From assembly GCA_902494555.1 (NCBI GenBank), contig CABUTR010000044.1, forward strand, positions 1 to 10,768: 10,768 bases of DNA, in the 5' to 3' direction. Source of the stretch: an uncultured Collinsella sp. Its GTDB lineage: Bacteria > Actinomycetota > Coriobacteriia > Coriobacteriales > Coriobacteriaceae. Positions 1-6,654 of the stretch are shown here, in pieces. A model generated the notes under the pieces. It worked only from the letters and a program-made list of their open reading frames with translations, had not been told where the DNA came from and made no database searches. Made by a program: the position numbers and the translations under genes. The stretch's first letter is position 1; every line of letters starts with the position of its first letter.

Positions 1-26
1 GGAGGCCTCGCGGCCTCCCCTTTTTT
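1..26 (+). terminator. Rho-independent terminator of a gene left of the window
   Basis: A perfect 7-bp stem, GGAGGCC (1-7) with GGCCTCC (12-18), closes on the tetraloop TCGC and is followed by CC and six T residues (21-26). The T tract lies on the plus-strand side, so it ends a plus-strand gene outside the window. The stem may continue to the left, since CC at 19-20 could pair with bases not shown. It is not obviously a terminator for the minus-strand gene at 91-558, because any T tract for that direction would lie outside the window. Confidence 0.8.
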
Positions 27-90
27 GCGTTTACGGGGCGTAAATGACTCTATTACACCAGACGATCTTATCGTTTTTGGTATTGAGCCT

Positions 91-558
91 TTATTTAAAG
101 AAGATAAATCGAATAACAAGGGCAACTGCTATGACCGCAATGATCAAAAGCAGGATTGTCAGTCGATGCTGCTTGCGTCGTTTACTTGTCGAAACGAAGA
201 TTGATTTTCCCTGTTTTGGCGTTTCGAGATAGCGAGCCGAATGCGTCAAGGTTTGCTTTGGTCGAGGACCTCTTTGTCGATGAGTGGCGGATGCTTTCAT
301 CGGCTCATCACTAGCTGCGCTGTTTTTAGATAATGGTGCGTCTTTCAGATATACAGGGTCTCCCGAGGCGACGCCCATATGCTTACGTCCCGTCTGGGCA
401 TCCTCGATCGTTTGATATCGATTTCTCGTCACATACTCGGGCTCCGGATCATTAATGGGCTCTTGCGAGATGTGGGGGCGATGGAACCGTGGCGGCTGCG
501 TGGAAGTATCTTCCCCCCGCGTCGGTATAAACTTATTGTTCTGGTTTTTGTCGTCCAT
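91..558 (-). CDS. Hypothetical C-terminally membrane-anchored protein
   Basis: This is an unrecognised 155-residue protein. Residues 1-125 are hydrophilic, rich in Gln, Asn, Pro, Arg and Thr, and probably disordered. A basic stretch (KRRKQHR, about 126-132) is followed by one hydrophobic segment at about 134-153 that ends two residues before the C-terminus. By the positive-inside rule the long N-terminal part should face the cytoplasm, giving a tail-anchored topology; there is no signal peptide. The ATG at 558 is preceded by AAAGGG four bases upstream, and a TACAAT box lies 39 bases upstream. The coding sequence is clearly more AT-rich than its neighbours. It is divergent from hsp20. No catalytic motif is visible and no function is proposed. 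It is taken as real because of the ribosome binding site, the upstream -10-like box and the coherent topology. Confidence 0.72.
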   Translation of the reverse strand: MDDKNQNNKFIPTRGEDTSTQPPRFHRPHISQEPINDPEPEYVTRNRYQTIEDAQTGRKHMGVASGDPVYLKDAPLSKNSAASDEPMKASATHRQRGPRPKQTLTHSARYLETPKQGKSIFVSTSKRRKQHRLTILLLIIAVIAVALVIRFIFFK

Positions 559-597
559 GATGCCCTTTAGCTCGTTACCAACAACGTATACGCGCTC

Positions 598-603
598 ATT
601 GTA
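598..603 (-). promoter_or_regulatory. Probable -10 box (TACAAT) of the membrane-anchored protein gene
   Basis: On the minus strand the hexamer TACAAT is preceded by GGGGCT and lies 39 bases before the ATG at 558. Transcription would start about seven bases downstream and leave a leader of about 30 nucleotides. No convincing -35 hexamer was found 16-18 bases upstream. The same hexamer occurs at a similar place before four other genes here, which is the main support. Confidence 0.45.
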
Positions 604-640
604 AGCCCCTTGTTATTTGTAGCTGTGGACATACTCGTTA

Positions 641-663
641 TTTGAGCTCTGGTTCAAAGAACC
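641..663. promoter_or_regulatory. Overlapping inverted repeats between the membrane-protein gene and hsp20
   Basis: Two short perfect inverted repeats overlap. TTTGA (641-645) pairs with TCAAA (654-658) across eight bases, and GGTTC (651-655) pairs with GAACC (659-663) across three bases. The site lies in the divergent intergenic region, about 40 bases beyond the minus-strand TACAAT box and about 170 bases upstream of the hsp20 start. It could be a repressor operator for either gene. It does not match the CIRCE element (TTAGCACTC-N9-GAGTGCTAA). Functional assignment is inference only. Confidence 0.3.
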
Positions 664-704
664 TTAACCTTACTAAAACCTGAGTCATACACACTTAGAT
701 ATGC

Positions 705-790
705 TTATAGTACTGGACTCAAAAAACTTTATAGTCGATGTATATATGAGCACTGGGTGGGCATATATAAGAGCGTCAAAAGAAGTCCCA
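705..790 (+). promoter_or_regulatory. AT-rich promoter region of hsp20
   Basis: The region has several -10-like hexamers: TATAGT at 706-711 and 730-735, both inside the heptamer TTATAGT, and TATATA at 741-746 and 764-769. None has a clear -35 partner, so the start of transcription cannot be fixed. Further down, GTCAAA (775-780), the spacer AGA and AGTCCCA (784-790) resemble a degenerate CtsR operator, which is a tandem heptad of the GGTCAAA type. The second heptad matches only 5 of 7 positions, so this is weak. An ACTCAA at 717-722 resembles half of an HspR HAIR site but has no good partner. Confidence 0.35.
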
Positions 791-835
791 GTCACCTAGA
801 AGATGACTCGGCAGTCCTATAAAGGAGTGGTAAAC

Positions 836-1267
836 ATGGCAAGCATGGTTCCTTATCGTTCGGTTTTTGGCGTTCGTCCCTCTGCAAGCTCGCTGTTCGA
901 TCTGTTTGATGATATGAGCGACCTAGCGAACAACTCGATTGCCTCTAAGGCGTTCCCCGTTGACGTTGAGGATAAGGGCGATGGCTATGAGGTCAAGGCT
1001 TATCTGACCGGTGTTGCCAAGGACGATATCGATGTCGAGCTTAACGAGGGCCGTCTGTCCATTAGCGTGAATGTCGAGGAAGACGAGGAGAACGAGGGCA
1101 AGAACTTCCTGCAGAAGGAGTTCAGCTCGTACAGCGCGACGCGTGGCGTGTATCTTAAGGACGCTTCGAGCGAGGGCCTCTCGGCTAAGTACGCTGACGG
1201 CATCCTGACCGTTACGGTTCCCAAGATCGTCGAGAAGAAGAACGTTACGAAGATCTCTATCGATTAA
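836..1267 (+). CDS. hsp20: Hsp20 family small heat-shock protein
   Basis: This is a 143-residue ATP-independent holdase chaperone of the alpha-crystallin family. Such proteins bind unfolding polypeptides in the cytoplasm and hand them to ATP-dependent chaperones. Residues 1-38 form a short N-terminal arm (FDLFDDM at 21-27). The alpha-crystallin domain spans about 40-130, starting PVDVEDKGDGYEVKAYLTGV. It ends with the family signature LSAKYADGILTVTVPK (115-130), matching the canonical A-x-x-x-(N/D)-G-(V/I)-L pattern. The C-terminal tail carries the oligomerisation motif I-x-I as ISI (140-142). The usual segment between the acidic loop (81-88, EEDEENEG) and this signature is present but divergent (FLQKEFSSYSATRGVYL). 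The start chosen is the ATG at 836, because AAAGGAG (821-827) sits eight bases upstream. An in-frame ATG at 803 would add 11 residues but has no ribosome binding site. The gene is monocistronic, ending in its own terminator, with stress-regulated transcription expected. Confidence 0.96.
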   Translation: MASMVPYRSVFGVRPSASSLFDLFDDMSDLANNSIASKAFPVDVEDKGDGYEVKAYLTGVAKDDIDVELNEGRLSISVNVEEDEENEGKNFLQKEFSSYSATRGVYLKDASSEGLSAKYADGILTVTVPKIVEKKNVTKISID

Positions 1268-1299
1268 TGGTGGCTCTGCTCCAATCGAGAGTATGAGTT

Positions 1300-1335
1300 A
1301 AGGGGGCTGGGAAGTGATTCCCAGCCCCCTTTTTT
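1300..1335 (+). terminator. Strong Rho-independent terminator of hsp20
   Basis: The 13-bp perfect stem AGGGGGCTGGGAA (1301-1313) with its complement at 1318-1330 encloses the tetraloop GTGA. A1300 and T1331 can add a fourteenth pair. A run of six T (1330-1335) follows. Read on the minus strand, the same stem would follow the yycJ stop codon, but no good T run is present on that side, so it acts mainly for hsp20. Confidence 0.93.
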
Positions 1336-1347
1336 GTCTTGAGTGGG

Positions 1348-2157
1348 CTATTGAATAGTTGTCGGTTGATATTGACTTGCAGGGCGTATCGTGAGCTTCC
1401 GTGACCCTTGAAGAAGGGTGGCAGAGCTGCCGAGCTCATCATCGAGGCTTGCATCAAGTGCGTTGGCATAGCTTTTGACGGTAAGGCTTGGACGATTATT
1501 GTCCTGGCTGATGTGCATGGCGATGAGCTGTTCGGTGCGTTCGGTAACAAGTTCTTGTGCGGCTTCGGCGGCCTGGCTGTTGGAAAGGTGCCCCTTTGTG
1601 GACAGGATGCGCTCCTGAAGAAAGCGGGGATATTCTCCCTCGCGCAGCATGGTCACATCGTGATTGCTTTCGAGTGCGAGGACTCGGCAATCTTCGAGGG
1701 TGTTCATGGCTTGGCTCGATAGCTCACCGGTGTCGGTGGCAAAGCCGATGGAATCATCGAGGGCGTCGAATCGATAGCCGACTGGATTTATGACATCGTG
1801 TGATGTTGAGTAGGTTTGCACCTGGATGCCGGCAATGGATAGGGTGTCACCGGGATCGAATTCCTCGACAGGCAGATGCGAAAGATTTTCTTTGCTCGAA
1901 AGTGTGCCCCTGCTGGCAAAGAGGGGGCCGTGCCAGTGCTTGCACCAGACATCGAGGCCCTTGATGTGATCGGTATGCTCATGAGTAATGAGAAGAGCCG
2001 AGACGTTGTCTGCCGAGAGCCCCAGTTCTGTCATGCGCTTTAATGTCTCGCGGCGAGAAAGACCGTCGTCAATCATGATAAGCCCCCGGGGGCCTTCGAT
2101 GAGCGCGCAGTTGCCTTTTGAGCCGCTGCCAAGGATATGAAGGTGCAGACGAGACAT
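1348..2157 (-). CDS. yycJ: YycJ/WalJ-type metallo-beta-lactamase-fold hydrolase
   Basis: This is a 269-residue cytoplasmic enzyme of the metallo-beta-lactamase superfamily, YycJ/WalJ branch. Members are two-metal hydrolases; in several Firmicutes YycJ is a DNA exonuclease linked to mismatch repair and sits in the walRK operon. Family marks are the opening LHILGSGSKGNC (6-17), the metal site THEHTDH (58-64), H120 in STSHD, the bridging aspartate D142 in ATDTGE, ESNHD (163-167), the KGHLSN segment (188-193) and H215 in MHIS. All expected metal ligands are present. The start is the ATG at 2157, which gives the usual family N-terminus; the upstream in-frame codons encode an unrelated segment and overlap tilS. 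No good Shine-Dalgarno sequence precedes it (TTTGGAATCTT), so translation may be weak or leaderless. No walRK genes are adjacent; the gene is divergent from tilS and convergent with hsp20. The exact substrate cannot be told from the sequence. Confidence 0.93.
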   Translation of the reverse strand: MSRLHLHILGSGSKGNCALIEGPRGLIMIDDGLSRRETLKRMTELGLSADNVSALLITHEHTDHIKGLDVWCKHWHGPLFASRGTLSSKENLSHLPVEEFDPGDTLSIAGIQVQTYSTSHDVINPVGYRFDALDDSIGFATDTGELSSQAMNTLEDCRVLALESNHDVTMLREGEYPRFLQERILSTKGHLSNSQAAEAAQELVTERTEQLIAMHISQDNNRPSLTVKSYANALDASLDDELGSSATLLQGSRKLTIRPASQYQPTTIQ

Positions 2158-2171
2158 AAGATTCCAAAGGA

Positions 2172-2177
2172 TACAAT
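2172..2177 (+). promoter_or_regulatory. Probable -10 box (TACAAT) of tilS
   Basis: TACAAT lies 28 bases before the tilS ATG and only 15 bases from the divergent yycJ start codon. Its -35 region would therefore fall inside the first codons of yycJ. No good -35 match is seen at 17-18 bases. The closeness implies that transcription of the two genes interferes or is coordinated. Confidence 0.45.
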
Positions 2178-2205
2178 GGGTGCGAACGAATAGAGGAGGA
2201 AGCAA

Positions 2206-3747
2206 ATGCCAACGGTATCTCAGCATTACGGACATCATGCCGCATCGCGGGCTGATGATAAAGCCCTGGCAACGCGGCAGACGGCTGCCCCCGTGGTGCT
2301 CATGGTATCAGGTGGTGCGGACTCGACGGCTTTGCTCCTTATGGCGTGCACATCAAAGTTGGATATTCTGGATGGGCGTGGTGTAGCCCCCATCGCGCGC
2401 GAGCGGCTGCACGTGCTGCATGTGAACCATCATCTACGCGGCGAGGCGTCCGATGGCGACGAGGCCTTTGTGCGCGGCCTATGCGCACAATATGGCTTGC
2501 CGCTGTGTGTTGAGCATGCCTATTTTGATGATGAATCGGGCAATATCGAGGCGGCTGCCCGCGAGGTACGCTATGCCGCGGCGCGGAGGTATGTTCGCGA
2601 GCTCTGCGCCCAGACGGGGGCACCGCGAACGGCGGCTCGTATCTGCACTGCGCACACGTCTTCGGATCGCGCGGAAACGTTTTTGATGAACGCGATTAAG
2701 GGTTCGGGGCCCGCCGGTCTATCGAGCATTCCTCGCCGGAGGAATATCGTGGTGCGTCCCTTGCTCGACCTGACTCATGATGAGCTCGTAGGCTATCTGC
2801 AGGTGCATGGTCAGCCGTGGCGAGAAGACGAGAGCAACGAGGACGTGTCGTACTTGCGTAACTACGTGCGCCATCGGGTGATGCCGGTGGTGGCGCAGCG
2901 TAACGCGAGCGTCTGTAAGACGATTGGCGCCGCCTGCGAGATCCTAGGCGATGAGGACGCCTTTCTTTCCCAGCTTTCCGCACAGGCGTTTCGAAGCTGC
3001 CTGCGTAAGGAGGCGGCGGGTGCATTGGTCCTTGACGCCCGCCGACTGGCCGCGGCCGAGGTGGTGATTGCCCGGCGCATGGTGCGACTGGCAATTAAGC
3101 GTATCGACCCCGACGCTCGCCCGGAGATGCGGCATGTGGAGCGCGTGCTCGCCTGTGTCGCCGAAGGCTCGGGTTCGGTCACGCTGCCGGCGGGAATCGA
3201 TGCGCGCGTGGAGTTTGGCATGCTGTCATTCAAGGCCCCGGCGGCGCGCGAGGGGTTAGTTGCCGATTGGGTCGCCATTCCCGGTCGATTGCCGCTGGGG
3301 GCGGGCCGCATCCTGGTGGCAGAGCCGATGGCCGTCGAGCCGGGGTGTGATATTGTGCGCCGTGCCCGCGAACTCGCGGGCGCCGGAGGGGTGGCCGCTA
3401 TGGTGGATGCCGCGACGCTGGGCTTTGCCGATCGCGATAGCGAACGGATGCTCGCCGGCTCGCGCGGGGAGATTCCCGCCGAGGCGCGTTTGGCGCGTCT
3501 GTGGGTAGACGGTCCCGTGCCGGGGGATGTGATGTGTCCGTTGGGCATGAGTGGGCGAAGTAAGAAGGTATCCGACCTACTCAACGAGGCTCGTATTCCT
3601 GTTTCTGAGCGCGCAGGCGTTCCCGTGGTGAGAACGGCTCCGGGAGGTGCCGTGGTATGGGTCGCAGGCGTTCGCACGGACGAGCGTTTTAAATGCACGG
3701 CCGCAACGCGCGTGGCGTATCTGCTTCGTGTGGTCGATGCGGAATAG
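2206..3747 (+). CDS. tilS: tRNA(Ile)-lysidine synthase TilS
   Basis: This 513-residue cytoplasmic enzyme uses ATP to join lysine to C34 of the CAU-anticodon tRNA(Ile2), changing both its decoding and its aminoacylation to isoleucine; it is normally essential. Residues 28-225 are the N-type ATP-pyrophosphatase domain: P-loop SGGADS (35-40), NHHLRGE (74-80), AHTSSDRAETF (149-159), KGSGPAGLSSIP (165-176) and EDESNED with YLRNYVRHR (207-224). The C-terminal TilS domain is clear at about 432-509, with DGPVPGD (435-441) and SKKVSDLLNEARIP (452-465). The length exceeds the E. coli (about 430) and Bacillus (about 470) enzymes, partly through a 27-residue N-terminal extension before the P-loop strand. 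The start at 2206 is fixed by AGAGGAGGA six bases upstream. The AHHxDDQxET motif is altered: position 2 of the HH pair is Thr, the first Asp is Ser and Gln is Arg, while the second Asp and ET remain. hpt follows after 147 bp without a terminator. Confidence 0.97.
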   Translation: MPTVSQHYGHHAASRADDKALATRQTAAPVVLMVSGGADSTALLLMACTSKLDILDGRGVAPIARERLHVLHVNHHLRGEASDGDEAFVRGLCAQYGLPLCVEHAYFDDESGNIEAAAREVRYAAARRYVRELCAQTGAPRTAARICTAHTSSDRAETFLMNAIKGSGPAGLSSIPRRRNIVVRPLLDLTHDELVGYLQVHGQPWREDESNEDVSYLRNYVRHRVMPVVAQRNASVCKTIGAACEILGDEDAFLSQLSAQAFRSCLRKEAAGALVLDARRLAAAEVVIARRMVRLAIKRIDPDARPEMRHVERVLACVAEGSGSVTLPAGIDARVEFGMLSFKAPAAREGLVADWVAIPGRLPLGAGRILVAEPMAVEPGCDIVRRARELAGAGGVAAMVDAATLGFADRDSERMLAGSRGEIPAEARLARLWVDGPVPGDVMCPLGMSGRSKKVSDLLNEARIPVSERAGVPVVRTAPGGAVVWVAGVRTDERFKCTAATRVAYLLRVVDAE

Positions 3748-3808
3748 CGTCCCACGCCAGCTATTCTGTGCGACGTTGACGGTATTCCCGCGCTGATGGC
3801 GTATGGGC

Positions 3809-3838
3809 TGGAAAATATATCCCGTGCGCTGCTAGAAT
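3809..3838 (+). promoter_or_regulatory. Probable extended -10 promoter of hpt-ftsH
   Basis: TAGAAT (3833-3838) differs at one position from TATAAT and is preceded by TGC, giving an extended -10 motif. TGGAAA (3809-3814), matching TTGACA at four of six positions, lies 18 bases upstream. A leader of about 50 bases to the hpt ATG would result. It would allow hpt and ftsH to be expressed apart from tilS. TTGACG at 3776-3781 is a good -35-like hexamer but has no -10 at the right spacing. Confidence 0.55.
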
Positions 3839-3894
3839 GTGAAGTTCGCGTCCATACGGCGGTGTGTGGGCGATAAGCACAAGAAAGGGTTGTC

Positions 3895-4443
3895 ATGGCT
3901 TCTCAACATCCGGATATCGAGAAGGTTCTGTTTACGCAGGAGGATATCGACGGTATCGTCTCTCGCCTAGGCGAGCAGATTACTCGCGACTACGCGGGTA
4001 AGGATCTGGTGCTGATTGCGGTCCTGCGCGGCGCTGTGGTCTTTATGGGCGACCTGATGCGCAAGATCGAGCTGCCGACCAACATCGATTTCATGGCTGT
4101 TTCGAGCTATGGCAACGGTGTGAAGTCCTCGGGTATCGTGCGTATCATTAAGGACCTGGATATCGACATCCGCGGTCGCGACGTGCTGATCGTCGAGGAC
4201 ATTCTGGACTCGGGCCTGACGCTCAAGTATCTGATGAAGAACCTCGAGAGCCGCAAGCCCGCTTCTCTGGAGGTCGCTGCCTTCCTGTGGAAGGACGTTG
4301 AGGACCGTACCTCGGCCGTCACGCCCAAGTATGTTGGAACCCATTGCCCCGATGCCTTTGTGGTGGGCTACGGCCTCGACTATGCCGAGCGCTATCGTAA
4401 CCTTCCGTATCTGGGCATTTTGAAACCGGAGGTTTATTCGTAA
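3895..4443 (+). CDS. hpt: Hypoxanthine phosphoribosyltransferase
   Basis: This 182-residue type I phosphoribosyltransferase converts hypoxanthine (and usually guanine) plus PRPP to IMP or GMP in cytoplasmic purine salvage. The pyrophosphate-binding loop VLRGAV is at 43-48 and the flexible catalytic loop SSYGNGVKSSG at 70-80. The PRPP-binding signature VLIVEDILDSGLTL is at 97-110, with E101, D102 and D105. The C-terminal purine-binding part runs DAFVVGYGLDYAERYRNLPYLGIL (split here as DAFVVGYGLDYAE at 153-165 and RYRNLPYLGIL at 166-176). Length is typical (about 180). AAAGGG (3884-3889) lies five bases before the ATG. The tilS-hpt-ftsH order matches that in Bacillus and many other Gram-positive bacteria. 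The stop codon and the ftsH start are separated by one base, so the two genes are co-transcribed and probably translationally coupled. Confidence 0.97.
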   Translation: MASQHPDIEKVLFTQEDIDGIVSRLGEQITRDYAGKDLVLIAVLRGAVVFMGDLMRKIELPTNIDFMAVSSYGNGVKSSGIVRIIKDLDIDIRGRDVLIVEDILDSGLTLKYLMKNLESRKPASLEVAAFLWKDVEDRTSAVTPKYVGTHCPDAFVVGYGLDYAERYRNLPYLGILKPEVYS

Positions 4444-4444
4444 G

Positions 4445-6586
4445 ATGCCCGACGACCGTAACGATAACAATTCCCAGACTCCCCGGGAGCCTAAGATCCC
4501 GGGGGTGCCCGGAGGCAAGAAGCCCACGCGTACGGGCTGGCTGTATTTTATTTTGGCTTGCGCGCTCCTGGGCTACGCCTTCTTTAACATGGGCTCCGGC
4601 TTTGCCAATTCCAGCAATACCGTAAAGCTCGCGACGAGCGAGATGGTCAGCGCCATCAAGCAGGATCGCGTCGAAGATCTGACCTATACGGTTCAAGACG
4701 GAAGCGTGACGGGTCATTACTGGAAGACGAAGAAGGACAAGGGCGATACGAGCGAGCTCAAGAGCTTCTCCTCGACCTATGTCGGCTCCGATTCGCTTGC
4801 CGAGCTTATGGCGGAGCACCCCGATACCAAGTACATCGTCAACACCAATGATCCCGATTTTTGGGGCGACCTGGCGATGAGCGTGCTTCCGACGATCGCC
4901 CTGATCGCCATCATGTTCTACTTTATGCGCCAGATGATGGGCGCCAACAACAGGAACATGCAGTTTGGCAAGACCAACGCCAAGACCAACGAGGCCACGC
5001 GCCCCAAGGTCAAGTTTGAAGACGTTGCCGGCGTGGACGAGGCAGTCGAGGAACTCGAGGAGATCCGCGACTTTTTGAGCGATCCGGATCGCTATCGCAA
5101 GCTGGGCGCCAAGATCCCGCGCGGCGTGTTGCTGGTGGGCCCTCCGGGCACCGGTAAAACGCTGCTGGCCAAGGCCGTTGCCGGCGAGGCGGGCGTGCCG
5201 TTCTTTAGCATCTCGGGTTCCGACTTTGTCGAGATGTTCGTGGGTGTCGGCGCCAGCCGCGTGCGTGACCTCTTTAAGGAGGCCAAGTCCCAGGCCCCGT
5301 CGATCATCTTCATCGATGAGATCGATGCCGTGGGACGTCAGCGCGGAGCTGGCTTGGGCGGCGGTCACGACGAGCGCGAGCAGACGCTCAACCAGCTGCT
5401 GGTCGAGATGGCCGGCTTTGAGGAAAGCGAGTCGGTCATCCTGATCGCTGCGACCAACCGTCCTGACATCCTAGATCCGGCATTGCTGCGTCCCGGCCGT
5501 TTTGACCGTCAGGTTACGGTCGACCGTCCGGATGTGAAGGGCCGCGAGCAGATCTTGCGCGTGCATGCCGAGAACAAGCCGATGGACGAGGACGTTAAGT
5601 TTGAGAAGCTCGCCCAGATGACCGTTGGCTTTACTGGTGCCGATTTGGCGAACCTGCTCAACGAGTCTGCGTTGCTGGCCGCTCGCCGTCATCGTTCCGT
5701 GATCTCGATGGACGAGGTTGAGGAATCGATGGAGCGCGTGATTGCCGGACCGCAGCGCAAGGGTCGCGTGATGACCGAGGCCGAGCGCACCACGATTGCC
5801 TACCACGAGAGCGGTCACGCCCTGGTGGGCCACATCCTGGAGCACTCCGATCCGGTCCACAAGATCTCGATCGTCAGCCGCGGTCAGGCTCTGGGCTACA
5901 CGCTGCAGCTTCCGCAGGAGGACCACTTCCTCAAGACCAAGAACGAGATGCTCGACGAGCTCGCCGTGTTCTTGGGCGGTCGCGTTGCCGAGGAGCTCAT
6001 GTGCGATGACATTACGTCGGGCGCGAGCAACGATCTGGAGCGCGCAACCAAGATGGCGCGCGAGATGGTCACGCGCCTGGGCATGAGCGAGGAGCTGGGC
6101 ACGCAAGTGTTTGGCGAGGCGCAACATCAGGTGTTCCTTGGTCGCGATTACGCCGATCACCAGGATTACTCCGAGGAGACGGCGCGCCGTATCGATATCG
6201 AGGTTCAGCGCATCATGCGCGAAGCCCATCGTCGTGCGGTCGAGATTTTGGATGCCCGTCGCGATCAACTCGATCTGATGGCGAAGGTGCTGCTTGAGCG
6301 CGAGACCGTCGAAGGCGACGCCGTGAACGCCCTGCTCGACAACGAGTGGAATGCCTACCTTGAGCGCGAGGGCGATATCCTGGCGGCCAAGGAGGAGCGC
6401 AATGCCAAGGCGGCCGGCATGCCGACCAAGAAGCGCGCGCCTCGCATGAGCGAGGAGGAGCTGGCGGCTGATGCCGCGGCCTTTGCGCAGGCGGCCATGC
6501 AGGAGGATGCCGAAGCCGCATCCGATGATGCTGACGATGACCATGTCGGCGTCGGTGCCGATGCCGACACCGACGCCGACAAATAG
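4445..6586 (+). CDS. ftsH: ATP-dependent membrane zinc metalloprotease FtsH
   Basis: This 713-residue hexameric AAA+ protease degrades misplaced or unassembled membrane proteins and selected soluble regulators. Transmembrane segments are at about 31-50 and 145-162, enclosing an extracytoplasmic domain. AAA motifs are Walker A GPPGTGKT (232-239), Walker B IIFIDEID (287-294) with D291 and E292, the pore loop FVGVGAS, and the arginine fingers R352 and R355 in RPGRFDR. The zinc site is HESGH (454-458), with the third ligand D530 in SNDLERAT. The C-terminal tail (about 640-713) is a low-complexity acidic and alanine-rich stretch ending in repeated Ala-Asp pairs. GGAGG (4428-4432), inside the end of hpt, lies 12 bases upstream of the ATG. 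That is longer than ideal and fits translational coupling from hpt. Codon use is strongly GC-biased. A terminator follows directly. Confidence 0.98.
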   Translation: MPDDRNDNNSQTPREPKIPGVPGGKKPTRTGWLYFILACALLGYAFFNMGSGFANSSNTVKLATSEMVSAIKQDRVEDLTYTVQDGSVTGHYWKTKKDKGDTSELKSFSSTYVGSDSLAELMAEHPDTKYIVNTNDPDFWGDLAMSVLPTIALIAIMFYFMRQMMGANNRNMQFGKTNAKTNEATRPKVKFEDVAGVDEAVEELEEIRDFLSDPDRYRKLGAKIPRGVLLVGPPGTGKTLLAKAVAGEAGVPFFSISGSDFVEMFVGVGASRVRDLFKEAKSQAPSIIFIDEIDAVGRQRGAGLGGGHDEREQTLNQLLVEMAGFEESESVILIAATNRPDILDPALLRPGRFDRQVTVDRPDVKGREQILRVHAENKPMDEDVKFEKLAQMTVGFTGADLANLLNESALLAARRHRSVISMDEVEESMERVIAGPQRKGRVMTEAERTTIAYHESGHALVGHILEHSDPVHKISIVSRGQALGYTLQLPQEDHFLKTKNEMLDELAVFLGGRVAEELMCDDITSGASNDLERATKMAREMVTRLGMSEELGTQVFGEAQHQVFLGRDYADHQDYSEETARRIDIEVQRIMREAHRRAVEILDARRDQLDLMAKVLLERETVEGDAVNALLDNEWNAYLEREGDILAAKEERNAKAAGMPTKKRAPRMSEEELAADAAAFAQAAMQEDAEAASDDADDDHVGVGADADTDADK
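6545..6580 (+). repeat. 13-bp inverted repeat at the 3' end of the ftsH coding sequence
   Basis: GTCGGCGTCGGTG (6545-6557) is exactly complementary to CACCGACGCCGAC (6568-6580), with a 10-base loop (6558-6567). The GC-rich hairpin ends four bases before the TAG stop codon (6584-6586) and encodes the Val-Gly/Ala-Asp tail. No T run follows, so it is not a terminator. It may simply result from repeated Val/Gly and Ala/Asp/Thr codons in the acidic tail, or it may protect the 3' end of the message. Confidence 0.75.
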
Positions 6587-6596
6587 TCTCTGTGGC

Positions 6597-6635
6597 AAAA
6601 GCCTCCGCGGGGAAACCTGCGGAGGCTTTTTCTTT
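6597..6635 (+). terminator. Rho-independent terminator of hpt-ftsH
   Basis: AAAAGCCTCCGC (6597-6608) pairs with GCGGAGGCTTTT (6619-6630). Inside, one G-U and two G-C pairs close a GAAA tetraloop (6612-6615). The T-rich run TTTTTCTTTT (6627-6636) follows the stem. The A run before and T run after make the stem symmetric, but no gene converges here. Confidence 0.94.
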
Positions 6636-6654
6636 TGAGCGATATGGGGCCGTC

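Noticed and set aside
58..80. Small hairpin ACGAT-CTT-ATCGT followed by T residues
   Set aside because: The 5-bp AT-rich stem is too weak to call a terminator, and it points the wrong way for the minus-strand gene.
704..722. HspR (HAIR-type) operator
   Set aside because: Only one half-site (ACTCAA) is present; the other arm matches poorly and the spacing is six instead of seven.
803..835. Upstream in-frame ATG for hsp20
   Set aside because: It adds 11 residues without a ribosome binding site and itself contains the good AAAGGAG site that serves the ATG at 836.
2158..2238. N-terminal extension of yycJ
   Set aside because: The extra residues do not resemble the family and would overlap the tilS start; the usual N-terminus begins at the ATG at 2157.
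2862..3896. 344-codon minus-strand open frame opposite tilS
   Set aside because: Its low-complexity Ser/Arg/Ala composition is typical of antisense frames in GC-rich genes. It lacks motifs, and tilS is certain on the other strand.
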